This document shows positions 10,665-21,157 of a stretch of DNA of 64,000 bases, piece after piece. The DNA is from Loripinus fragilis (taxonomy: Eukaryota; Mollusca; Bivalvia; Lucinida; Lucinidae): the NCBI GenBank assembly GCA_964019695.1, contig OZ026524.1:67606223-67670222 (forward strand). Reading direction: 5' to 3'. The translations under genes and the position numbers were made by a program. Within the stretch, counting starts at the first letter, position 1. The number at the start of each line of letters is the position of its first letter. The notes beneath the pieces were generated by a model that saw nothing but the letters and a program-made list of their open reading frames with translations, had not been told where the DNA came from and searched no databases.

Positions 10665-10884
10665 GCGCATACCTTCGCTTAAAACTGACAGCTACTTCTC
10701 TTGAATGATATTATATAATAGCGGAATGGAGTGATATGACGGTAGATATTATTTCACGATCAATCTCCATGAAAGTATGAGACCAGGCTGCGATCAAACT
10801 CGGGACACCAGGATCCTCAGTCAGACACGCATCTGTAGCCAGACACGTTACCGACTGCCTACGCGGCCCGATATGAAGATTTGT
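10665..10884 (+). repeat. Composite-module flank segment
   Basis: Same segment as 6384-6590, with a few extra bases (TTATATAATAG) near 10710. It runs directly into the next minisatellite array. Confidence 0.8.
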
Positions 10885-11225
10885 GCCTGCAGCAACTTTT
10901 GTGCCTGCAATAATTTTAGTGCCTGCAGCCAATTTTGTGCTAGCAGGAATTTTTGTGCCAGCAGCATATTTTGTGCTGGCGGCAATTTTTTGTCCTAGCA
11001 GAAATTTTTGTGCCAGCAGCAAATTTTGTGCTAGCAGAAATTTTTGTGCCAGCAGCAAATTTTGTGCTAGCAGCAAATTTTGTGCCAGCAGCAAATTTTG
11101 TGCTAGCAGGAATTTTTGTGCCAGCAGCAAATTTTGTGCTGGCAGTAATTTTGTGCTAGCAGGAATTTTTGTGCCAGCAGTAAATTTTGTGCTGGCAGCA
11201 ATTTTTGTGCTAGCAGGAATATTTG
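10885..11225. repeat. Minisatellite array A
   Basis: About 19 units of the 18 bp family, slightly less regular than 6590-6965. Confidence 0.9.
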
Positions 11226-11260
11226 TTTTTGTTTGAAGAAGCGGTTAACCAGTACTTTGT

Positions 11261-11438
11261 CATGGGAGCGAGAGTGCTTGACTCGAGACCGAGTGGCCGC
11301 GGGTTCGAGCTTCACCGGCGGCGTTGCATTATGCCCTTAAGCAAGACGCATTTATCCTAGCTTAGTACTGGTTCAACCCTGGAAGACCCGTCCCTATATA
11401 ACTGAATGATTGTTGATGGGATGTAATGAATCAAATAA
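11261..11438 (+). mobile_element. tRNA-headed SINE, internally deleted
   Basis: Has GGGAGCGAGAGTGCTTGACT, so the A-box region is missing exactly as in the inverted copy at 497-674. The B-box region (GGTTCGAGCT) and tail are present. Flanking repeats AACCAGTACTTYRT lie at 11247-11260 and 11439-11452. Confidence 0.9.
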
Positions 11439-11637
11439 AACCAGTACTTCATGCGCATACTTTCGCTTAAAACTGACAGCTACTTCTCGGAAGGGGGTGA
11501 TATGACGGTAGAAATTATTTCACGATCAATCTCAATGAAAGTATGAGACCGGGCTGCGATCAAACTCGGGACACCAGGATCTGCAGTCAGCCAGATACGT
11601 TACCGACTACCTACGCGGCCCGGTATTCAGGAATATT

Positions 11638-11876
11638 TGAACCGTGACATGTGATTTCCAACAATGTGCCATCTTGACAAGTGTAGACTCAGACGAACCT
11701 GTGCAGCCTCCTGTTAAGCTTAGAAACACCAAATTAAGTTCGATCAGTAGCTTAACACTTATATAATAATTAAGCGACAAGCAAAGGCTCTGATCAGTGT
11801 GCGCGTATGCGCAGGCTCGTCTGAGCCTTTGCTGGTCGCACATACGACATTGTTGGAAATCTCATGTCACTGCTCA
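11638..11876 (+). mobile_element. MITE family B, 239 bp
   Basis: The inverted, almost identical partner of 45-283: a 237-base stretch translates to the same 78 residues on opposite strands. Ends TGAACCGTGACATG and CATGTCACTGCTCA. Confidence 0.88.
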
Positions 11877-11879
11877 TTT

Positions 11880-12510
11880 GTGCCTGCAGCAAATTTTGTG
11901 CCTGCAGCAAATTTTTCTGCCAGCAGCAAATTTTTGTGCCAGGAGCAAATTTTGTGCTAGCAGAAATTTTTGTGCTAGCAGAAATTTTTTTGCTGGCAGC
12001 AAATTTTGTGCTAGCAGAAATTTTTGTGCTAGCAGAAATTTTTTTGCCAGCAGAAAACTTTTTGCTGGCAGCAAATTTTTTGCTAGCAGAAATTTTTGTG
12101 CTAGCAGAATTTTTTCTGCTGGCAGCAAATTTTTTTGTGCTAGCAGGAAATTTTGTGCTAGCAGAATTTTTTTTGACAGCAGAAAATTTTTTGCTGGCAG
12201 CAAATTTTTTGCTAGCAGAAATTTTTGTGCTAGCAGAATTTTTTCTGCTGGCAGCAAATTTTTTGCTAGCAATTTTTTTTTTGTGCTAGCAGGAAATTTT
12301 TGTGCTAGCAGAAAATTTTTTGCTGGCAGCAAATTTTGTGCTAGCAAAAATTTTTGTGCTAACTTGACCGTTTTTTGCTGCAGTAAAATTGCTGCCAACT
12401 TTACCGTTTTTTACTGTTGCTGCTAACTTGACCGTTTTTTTGCTGCAGAAAAATTGCTGCCAACTTTACCGTTTTTTGCTGCAGCAAAATTAGTGCTAAC
12501 TTTACCGACC
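11880..12510. repeat. Minisatellite array A, divergent, with a second unit type
   Basis: To about 12360 the 18 bp units vary in T-run length. From 12360 to 12510 the unit changes to about 33-36 bp containing AACTTTACCGTTTTTTGCTG. The end at 12505 is abrupt. Confidence 0.85.
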
Positions 12511-13470
12511 TGTACTTCATCGGCTATTCCGGGTTGCCACGCAGAACAACTGGAATTTCTGCTCTATAGGCTTCGATTTGCACGATTCTATTTCCGAATA
12601 ATTAATAACTCTTCCTAACCTCGGCAATGGAAATCAGAGTTTTCCAGCACCCTGGCGTAGCACGAGTCCATGCTATCCGATGTACACATCGGTGGAAATG
12701 CCCCCCCCCCCCCCCTGCATAATAACGAAGTGACCACCCTTTACGATTCATGTAATCAACGTGATGTTCAGACAGAGCAATAATTAAAATATGTCTTACC
12801 CCCCCCCCCCCTCAATTAGGGAATCCAAACCTCTTGTAGCCATTGATAACCTCGGTTGAGCTATTTCCCTTCGGAAACTAAGGGTTCGTCAACAATTGAA
12901 GACCAAACCCGTTTCACACATTCACTAGACGTTTATTTTGCTATTACGAAGAGGTTCTCAATTTAAGTCAAACTGTCACCAGCAGTTCAATTGAAACAAC
13001 TTAACGCACACGCGCATTCCGTTGCAGCTATTCGCGCAATTTGTCGCAGAGCCCGTGACATTCGGAAGCCATGGGTCATCAGTACATGTATAAGTCTCAA
13101 GCACTACGTCCGTCCACCTCTGTTGGCCAGATAGTCATATATTTACTTAGTACTGCTGCAACAGCTTCTAAAAGTGTCATTTATGCACCAGTCATTTGTA
13201 TCCACTGCTCCCCCACCTACGAGGATGGGCGGGGATAATAATTTTCACTTTCCAGAGCCCTGGTATAAGCCCCACCCTGTAGGGACAAGCTTATGGTAAC
13301 AACCCTGCTCTTTGCCCCGCCCTACACAACAGAAAATCCAAGCAGGGTAAGTGTCCCAATGTTATATCCCCCACACTTCCCCGACACTGCGGGGACAATA
13401 AAAAAGTAGTTGTCCAGCACCTTACCCCGGCTATTCCACTGCTTTCCCCGTAGGTGGTGGCCGTGGATAC
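12511..13470. other. No gene seen
   Basis: Contains two cytosine runs (12700-12715 and 12800-12812) and a loosely repeated CCAGCRCCCTGG motif (12650, 13252, 13415). No coding region or element could be supported. Confidence 0.5.
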
Positions 13471-13670
13471 AAATTTTGTTTTTGTTTGTTTTTGTTGCTT
13501 TACGTCCCAAGTCAACAGCTATGGTCATTGCGGGACGGTCAGTTTACTTAACCACACCTTTTCCTGGGCAGGCTTGAGCAAACGGTTAACCAGTAATTTG
13601 TGCACATACCTTCGCTTGTAACTGACAACAACCCTTCTTGAATAAATCAGCGGAAGGGAAGAGAATGACT
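13471..13670 (+). repeat. Composite module without SINE (empty site)
   Basis: Reads the spacer (ACGTCCCAAGTCAACAGCTA, CTTGAGCAAACGGTTAACC) straight into the flank (GTGCACATACCTTCGCTTGT) with a single copy of the would-be duplicated site AACCAGTAATTTGT at 13588-13601. It represents the module before SINE insertion. Confidence 0.85.
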
Positions 13671-15317
13671 GGATACAAATGACTGGTGTATTATCCTCTT
13701 TAAATATTGTGTAAAACTGAAACATTTGAGATATGTTTAAATCGCAAATCCAATAACATATGAACACAATTTATTGACATATGAACGCTACATAAGGGGT
13801 AGCAAATTTACTCCAGGGTGCAATTTTGCACCCGGGAGTAAATTTGCACCAGGGTGCAAATTGTGCATATAAACGAGGCTTAAGATTCCTTTGCTTCGAT
13901 GATGCAAACCTAAGCTCGCTTGTTCGGCAAACACTTTAGTTTTAATTGTACAACTAAACTGGACGACGTTATTTGCTCCGTATGAATTTAGCCATTTAAA
14001 CATTTCTTAAGTAGAAGAGATTTCTTTAAGCTATTGAATAAAAGGGTACACCCAGATAAACGTCATGTACGCAAATAAGCTGTATCGCAGACCTGCCAAT
14101 CAGTATGAGAGTGATTCCTCGATGACTAACAAAGTCCATGATATAATTTGATGTTTCTTGTGTTTCTTGATTTAAAGAAGTAGGGAATCTTTCACTCATA
14201 ACATTTGGTCACATGAAACAGTTGACCCCTATCTCAAAAACTTTACAAATAATGGGTTAAGTTCATCTTAGTTGGACAAGTTTTCCATGTTTTACTTACA
14301 AATGAATGCTCTTTAACATACAATCAAAATTATTGTTCTGCCTTCTTGTTCGAGACATAAATTAAAGCTGTTATCCAAGTGTTTGTTTTTAAAGTCCCTC
14401 AGTATACATCTCAATATCTAAATGGAGATGATAAGACATAAGCTCAACGCTTACAGTCAAATCCTATAATATTGCATGTATTTATGTATCAAAATTGTAA
14501 AGATTGTGAATAAAAAAATATTGAAAACAAATTCAATTCCTTTTAAATTTATTGTCAATTCTTATAAGGGCTACCTTTAGCCTATGGGGGTGCATATTCG
14601 TTCCTTTTAAAATGTGGATTTCTCTACGTTGAAACATATTATACTGTTCAAAAGCTGATTTCTGACGATACGGATATCAACATGCTTAGTGGTGTAATTC
14701 AAAACTGTTTTTGGCGGTCTCATGTTTTGGTGATTATTGCATTAACCGATAACAGCGCCAAAATCGAGGATCTTACATAGTGCTCATGTTTTTTTTTAAT
14801 TTATTAAACGAGTTGGGTAAAGAGATGAAATGCGAGGCTTGCAATCTTTGAAATCAGAACAATGTATTTCTGGTATTATTTACAATTTTTCATTTTGACG
14901 ATTAAAAGTTCATAAGCAAAAATTTTAAACATACATTTTTCTACCAGAAAGTTGTACATTTTGGCGAAAAACTTCTAAATATTGTAATAAGATAATTGTA
15001 GTTCATGTTCATGCAACTAGTTTTTTTTCTAACGTTCACCCAGCGTGTCACAATATTGCAAACGGTATCAAACCAAGAAGTAATTCTAAAGGACTGATAA
15101 GCCTGCTGCAGATTGCTCAAAAGCTGTATGTTGGGGTGTAAAGTGATCTATGTGAGATGTATAAATTGTTCATAAAACAATGTGACCAAAGGTATCCATC
15201 TCCTTAATAAAAGCATTTTTTGTTTATACAGGAAAAAAATAATGCAAGTAAGATCTTTTGAAAGATATATCCCCTTAATTATAACATATAACTTCTAACG
15301 CTTAGTGTTCTCTTTTC
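13671..15317. other. Intergenic or intron sequence upstream of the TLR exon
   Basis: AT-rich. Around 13796-13866 there are four short repeats of the type CCAGGGTGCAAATTTGCAC. No upstream TLR exon (signal peptide) could be picked out. Part of this is expected to be the intron ending at the acceptor at 15318-15319. Confidence 0.5.
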
Positions 15318-15319
15318 AG
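15305..15319 (+). promoter_or_regulatory. Splice acceptor of the TLR main exon
   Basis: TTCTCTTTTCAG/G at 15308-15320: a pyrimidine tract followed by AG at 15318-15319. The TLR reading frame stays open from 15320 and meets a stop (TAG, 15303-15305) just upstream, which supports an exon boundary here and a phase-1 junction. Confidence 0.75.
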
Positions 15320-18300
15320 GGCCTGTATTATTACAAACAACAATATATCCGAATGTTATATCAATTCAACAGATATCTGGACAAGTTTTAACTTCACCGA
15401 CACACCACAGATAGCTAGTGTAGCAGTCCACTGTATGAAACCAGTTAGAGTGTATGTGCTACCATACAGCGGCAGACGTTACGACAACGTGATATCTTAC
15501 ATTCAAGTCAGTAATTGCAATACATCTGTATCAGATTGGAACCAGCTGTCAATTGCCACTGACATGAGAGTGATATCCCTTCTCATGAGTAACTATGGCA
15601 ACGACTGTCCAGTAGATTTTAACAAAAGTTGTTCTGGTTTGGAAAATGCTGTCTCGTTTGTTTATGAAAACAAAGAGAGTAACAGTCCAGATATAGAAGA
15701 CATTTTAGCTTGTGTACCAGTCTATCCTGATATGGCAGAAGTTGTATTTGGAAACATGTCGTGGTCAGAGTTACCTACTGAATTTGTAAAGCTTTTCCCA
15801 AATCTTCAAACATTAGAGATTCCTGGTAATAATTTCACAGTTCCGCCTGATGTATTTCCTTGGAATAACCAGGAACACAGCCTACCTAGAAACCTTTCTA
15901 GATCCAGATACATGGCACATCATTATAGTGTATCCATCGACCTTGACATTCCAGCAAATAAATACAGGCGTGTGTATAATCTCGCGAATAATAACATTAA
16001 AAATTTGACTGAGCACACCTTTCTTGGTTTTCTTCAGATGATAAGCCTTAAAGGGAACGGAATGGTTGACATTGGTTCGGCAACCTTTCAAAATGTCACA
16101 GGCCTACAGAATATTGACCTTAGTCATAACTCACTTTCATCACTCCCAGTGACACTCTTCCAGGGATTGACAGGTCTCCGTCGTCTTGACATAAGCTGCA
16201 ACATACTTACCTCTCTGCAAGTAGGCTTGTTTGGTGACCAAATATCCCTGCGTTACCTTAGTTTAGCAAACAACTCGCTAACAGTCTTGCCAATAGGTCT
16301 ATTGACATATTTACGTCAACTAGAGGTTTTGCATCTAGAGCATAATTTTCTAACAACACTAAACACGCAAACATTTCCTGTAGATTCGGTTGTTCTCTCA
16401 GAATTGTACTTCCAAAGTAACCCCATCAAGTCACTTCCCAAGTTTATTTTCTGGATACGAAGTCTAACGCATACTGATTTCAGTAATACTGATATCACGT
16501 TCGATAATCTGACAGAATTCATTCAGAATATAGACACAAATAGACTGGGAAGTAGCGTAGTTGACTCCGCTAGCGATATGGAGGTAGATGATCTGAAACA
16601 AAGAGCACAGAAACTAAGGATTATAGATTTATCAAGCTGTAAAATTGAATCTATATATCTAAAGGAATATACAGCAGAGATGAAAGCTGTGGTTCTTGTG
16701 CTTCTTCAGCATTTTAAATTTGTTCTCACAACTAATCCACTAAAGTGTGACTGCAAAATCGTTCCTTTGTCGAAGTTCTTGAACGATCTCAAAGAAAATG
16801 GAACTGTTAGTCAATATGAATATTACTTTCAAGAGTGGGTTTGTCAAAACCCTATCGAGCTCCAGAATAGACCTTTATTAAGCGTGAAAGAGGAAGAAAC
16901 ATACTGCATTGCTGCAAAGTTACCTCGATGTCCCGGTGAGTGCAAATGCTACAATAGATCCGTCAACGGCAATATCATCGTTGACTGTAGACATGCAGGA
17001 CTGAAACACATGCACAGACGAATGCCTGATGGACTACTAGAACTTTGGTATGGGCACAACAATATAACTACCATACAACACCAACATTACCTGAAGCGAA
17101 CAAAAGTTCTTGATATCAGTTTCAATCAAGTTACAAATATACATGATTCTGTTTTTAAAGAAACTAAATTGCTTGAAAAGTTATACATTCAGTCTAATAT
17201 TTTGACATATCTACCAAGGGCACTTGAAAGTTTACAACTCGGCGCAATAAAATTATCTCACAATAATTACCATTGCGACTGTAATTCCTTATGGATGAAA
17301 CATTGGGTTTTAAGAAACAGACATGTAATCAATGAATGGAAGGAGTTAAGTTGCAGTACAATGGCAAAGGGTAGAAAGCTTGTTGAAGTTAATGATTCGG
17401 ATTTTATTTGTAAGGAAGACTTTAACTCGTTTCAACACGTAATTGTTCCATCTATTATATGCTGTGTTATTCTTTTCTTTTTGATCATCTTGGGTGTACT
17501 TGTTTATGCATATAGATTAGAGTGTAAAGTGCTTATGTTTGTCTATCTAGGGGTACATCCGTTTGACCACGATGACAATGACCTTGTAGAAAACTTAGAC
17601 TGTGTCATTGTTCACTCTGGGGCAACTACAGACTGGGTTATGGATAATATTGTGAAAATCCTTGAGGGTGAAGCGTACAGATTTGTTGTTTGTGACATGG
17701 CAAGAGATTTTATTGTTGGCTTTTCTGTTCAAGAAAACTTATCAAATATGGTGAGACATAGCAAACGTATAATATTCTGTATGTCCAGTGATTGGGAACC
17801 ATCCAATGAAGGTTTTAAACTGGCCTGGAACATTGCTCAGGAAAAAATCAAAGAAACTAAAGCGCATTATGGAATCATTGTAAGTCATGGTGTCAGCCAA
17901 TCTAATATAACTGATAAACAGTTACTGAGATTTATTAAACATGGACGGTTCATAGATTCTTCTAAACGTTTGTTTGTTGAAAAGGTCATTTATTCCATGC
18001 CTAGAAGAAGACAGACGTGGACTGGTGGCACAAGCGTAGCGAACGAACAAACTACACAAGCTGAATTTGCTCAAAAACGTTCATTACCTCTATCTTTTGT
18101 TGAAACTGAAGATGACATTTTAACAGACGAGGGATCATCATCCCCTGGTATACATATGCACAGGTGTCACGCTTTTATTTCATATTCGTATGATGATATC
18201 GATTTTGTTATCCATGATCTTCAACCTTCATTAGAATCAAAAGGTTATAAACTGTGTATTGCTGACAGGGATTTCATTCCTGGAGCCTCAAAGGAGGAAA

Positions 18301-18653
18301 ACATTCTATCAGCTATACATGCCAGTAAAAGGACAATATTCATCCTCTCTCGAAGTCATATCTTTGATGAATGGTCACTTTTCACTTTTAGGGCAGCTTG
18401 TGAAAAATCGCTCAGAGAAAAAACAAACCATCTTATTGTCATCATTAAAGATGAGCTTGATGTTGATAAACTAGATAAAGAAGTAGTACATTATCTCAAG
18501 TCATATGTTAGTCTGAATGTTAATGACAGATGGTATGAACAGAAGTTGTTTAATGGGTTACCATTACTGAATCATTCTAAACAACTCCATACGTCTCCAT
18601 TGTTCACTACCACTGTTGAAATCGACAATGTTGCTTTCGACATGCACGAATAA
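15320..18653 (+). CDS. TLR: Toll-like receptor with two tandem TIR domains (main exon, 5' end incomplete)
   Basis: Innate immune or developmental receptor of the plasma or endosomal membrane. The first ATG is at 15435 (1072 residues from there), but the frame is open back to the acceptor at 15319 and there is no signal peptide, so the true start is on an unseen upstream exon. Numbering from the ATG: leucine-rich repeats about 105-410; LRRCT with C438 and C440; LRRNT from C499 (CPGECKC); second short LRR block; LRRCT with C614 and C616; transmembrane helix about 669-692; divergent TIR about 721-858; linker rich in S, T and E; canonical TIR about 911-1045. TIR-2 has box 1 FISYSYDD (914-921), box 2 LCIADRDFIPG (940-950) and box 3 around W1033. 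TIR-1 has RDFIVG (757-762), with V761 where TIR-2 has P949. The double LRRCT/LRRNT layout is that of multiple-cysteine-cluster (protostome-type) TLRs. MyD88-type signalling through TIR-2 is inference. Confidence 0.95.
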
Positions 18654-18978
18654 CAGTGAATTTTTATACTGGAGTGTGATCTGATCAAAATGTTTTCTGA
18701 TTGGTAGTTTTTTAAAGGGGGTGATTGCTATGGTTGCTTGCAAAGAAGCGAATCTGAAATGCAACTCCTTACCAAACCATGCAAGATCAAAATTGGATAA
18801 AAATAAGAAAGTTATAGCAATCCAAAAATCAGATTTCAGACTTCTATTAAGCCAATGGAGAACGCCACTTTGAATATTTAAATAACTTCCTGTAAATTTT
18901 GAAAAACCAGTTAAATTCTCAATTTTATTACAAACTGTACATATTTTATTTCCAAAATCTACTATTTTTAATAGAAGA

Positions 18979-18984
18979 ATAAAT
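18979..18984 (+). terminator. Candidate polyadenylation signal of the TLR gene
   Basis: AATAAA lies 326 bases after the TLR stop codon and is the first canonical hexamer I see downstream. Usage is not shown by the sequence. Confidence 0.45.
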
Positions 18985-19423
18985 GAAAATGCAAACAAAA
19001 TTGTATTGAATAACAGGGAACTAGTTATTGTATATATGCATATTTAATCAAGACTGTGTGACGTCACTCTACCTACAAATGGCTGACATTCTGTAATATA
19101 CAAATACCTGTAAGATTCTTATTTTTCATTCAATTTTAATCAAGTCTGTGGCAGATTGCATGGTTTAATATAGACTTAATTTCAGATTCACATGCCTGCA
19201 CTGTTGCCAGTTCCCTGAACCCTTAACCCACCAATTTCTTTGTCCTGAAAAATGTTGTTTGCTCTTTACGTCGGCCACATATATTTATTTTCACTTCAGA
19301 ATAGATTTTATCATGGAAGCAAACACTATGGACCCTGGGAGAAGATGACATTTTCAGGACATATAAAGCGGTTGGTAAGGGTTTAAATGTACTGCATAAA
19401 AGCAGAAAAGAACATATGGACCT

Positions 19424-19648
19424 CACCGTGAGAAAACCTGTTTTCGGGGGTTTGCGAATAACACTGGCGCAGACCAGCCTGCGCATCCGCACAGTCTGAT
19501 CAGCGCCTTTGTTATTCGCGGTTTGGAAATTGCTATATCTAAGCTTGCTACAAACGAAATTTCAGTTTTCTAGCTAGACTCTGTAGCTAAGGAGACTGGT
19601 TTAGTCTCCCTTTGTCGGAAACCCGGAAGACAAGTTTTGTCGCGACGC
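19424..19648. mobile_element. MITE family H
   Basis: Left end GAGAAAACCTGTTTTCGGGG; right end AACCCGGAAGACAAGTTTTG, an imperfect inverse. The core is CAGACCAGCCTGCGCATCCG with its inverse arm. It is the same family as 60739-60962. Confidence 0.7.
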
Positions 19649-19988
19649 GGCCCATATGTGCCAGCCCATGAAAATGGTATTTTATCATGTATGTGAAAAT
19701 CTATGTTTATTTCTATGTGCAGCTATCCATTGAAGTATTAAAGAAGTGTCTATTTTTGTACTTTTATACGTTTTTATCATGATCATTAAAGGCTCTGGCG
19801 AGTCTGCATATATGCGCAGGCTAGACTCAGTCATTGCTTGCGAATAAGCATATTGTTATTTTTAATTTAAATACCATCTTTTTGGAATATTTTAAAAGAG
19901 TTTTCCTTCTTGTAGAGTATTATGTGCTTAAAATAAACTTATGCTTAACTTTATACTGACATCAAGCTAATTTCTAGAATGAGCTTAG
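19649..19988. other. No gene; partial hairpin core
   Basis: The stretch 19786-19855 repeats the hairpin-core theme (GGCTCTGGCGAGTCTGC, ATGCGCAGGCTAGACTC, GCTTGCGAATAAGC) without clear terminal repeats. Nothing else is seen. Confidence 0.45.
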
Positions 19989-20171
19989 CCCTTAAAGCGC
20001 CACCAATAATTTGCAGCAGCCGAAATTTTCAAATTTGCTGCTTTTTCAAGACAAATAAGGCATGATATTGAATGACAATGTCTCATGAAATATCATACAT
20101 TTCTTTCGAAAATTAGGAAAGATGTCGAAAATATTTGCTGCCTGCTGCATTCGTGATTGGTGCTTTAAGGG
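19989..20171. mobile_element. Small MITE, 183 bp
   Basis: Ends CCCTTAAAGCGCCACCAAT and ATTGGTGCTTTAAGGG, followed inwards by GCAGCAGCCGAAATTTTC / GAAAATATTTGCTGCCTGCTG. Flanking TTA on both sides fits a short target duplication. Confidence 0.7.
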
Positions 20172-20292
20172 TTAATCATAATAGAACAACAGAGAGTTGG
20201 GAGTGCATTAGAAAAGCCCAAATATGATGATTTCTCTATAGTTACATGTACCTATTTGGGCGGCCATTTTGATACTATAGCAGCCGTTACAG

Positions 20293-20440
20293 TTGAATAT
20301 TTACATTTTCGAAGCAATCCTTTAATGAACCTTTAGATTTTTGCAACCGTTCATAGCCTCATGAATGAAACAAATATGCTTACAGCTGCAAAGCTCATTT
20401 GCCCGTGCAATGCGCTTTGAACATCGAGCTCATTCAGAAT
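20293..20440 (+). repeat. Dispersed repeat (shared with 42145-42275)
   Basis: About 65 bases starting TTTACATTTTCGAAGCAATC are almost identical to 42145-42210; similarity continues more weakly (GCCCGTGCAATRCGMTTTGA). Function unknown. Confidence 0.75.
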
Positions 20441-20644
20441 GCCCTCTCGTCACGGAATTCAAATAATTGAAAAGGAAGGAAATGGTACTGATAAAATATG
20501 TTTGACAGCGTATTCTTTTTGTTGTATAGCTCCATTTTTCCTCCTCAACATTTAAGCACTTACTTGTATGGAAATTTTCCTGGCTATTTCGTCAAGCAGG
20601 CCGATACTTCTGGCTTTATTGTTGCATGAAAAATTCTATCTTAT

Positions 20645-20795
20645 ATGGCTCAGCATTGAATGCTTATTGGTAGCCGCTGCTTGTCATTTTTCAGGGGATC
20701 CGAACCAGTACTGCTAAGAAATATATATTTGTGAGTTTTGATGTGGGGGGAGGGTTCCTGACCCCCCCCCCCCCCCCTCTGGATCCGTGCATGCC
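20645..20795. repeat. Partial GGATCC-type MITE (family I)
   Basis: Contains GGGGATCCGAACCAGTACTG and ends CTCTGGATCCGTGCATG, like the ends of 24029-24329 and 26168-26423. A 17-base cytosine run sits inside (about 20761-20777). Confidence 0.6.
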
Positions 20796-21155
20796 ATGAA
20801 GCTAATGGTCGTGGATTATCTTCCCGTACAGACGCACAGCCATACACTAACTTACACTTGTCGCTTTTAGTGAATATTTGTGTTTTTGTCTGTGTCCTGG
20901 ATGAAGTTTACCATATGCATGTTACAAATGATGGATGGCTATAAACCGTGTTATTATTTCCTAGAACACTTACCTTTCATTGTATAAATTACGCGATGGA
21001 AAACCCCTGTTTAAAATGCGTTTATAAACAATATATACTCGACATCAAAAGAAACGCATATTTTACTTGGTGTGGATAATGTATTGTACGTATATTATTT
21101 TCCTTTTTTAGTCCTCTTTCGAGGAACTCTTCTGTGTCACAGTTATAAATGGCTA
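20796..21155. other. No gene seen
   Basis: Unique-looking AT-rich sequence without recognisable features. Confidence 0.4.
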
Positions 21156-21157
21156 TA

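Noticed and set aside
11797..12426. A 209-residue + strand frame and a 174-residue - strand frame.
   Set aside because: Same minisatellite artefact as at 6398-7060.
18564..18998. A 144-residue - strand frame overlapping the TLR end.
   Set aside because: Antisense to the TLR coding end and 3' UTR, no motif, no splice or start support.
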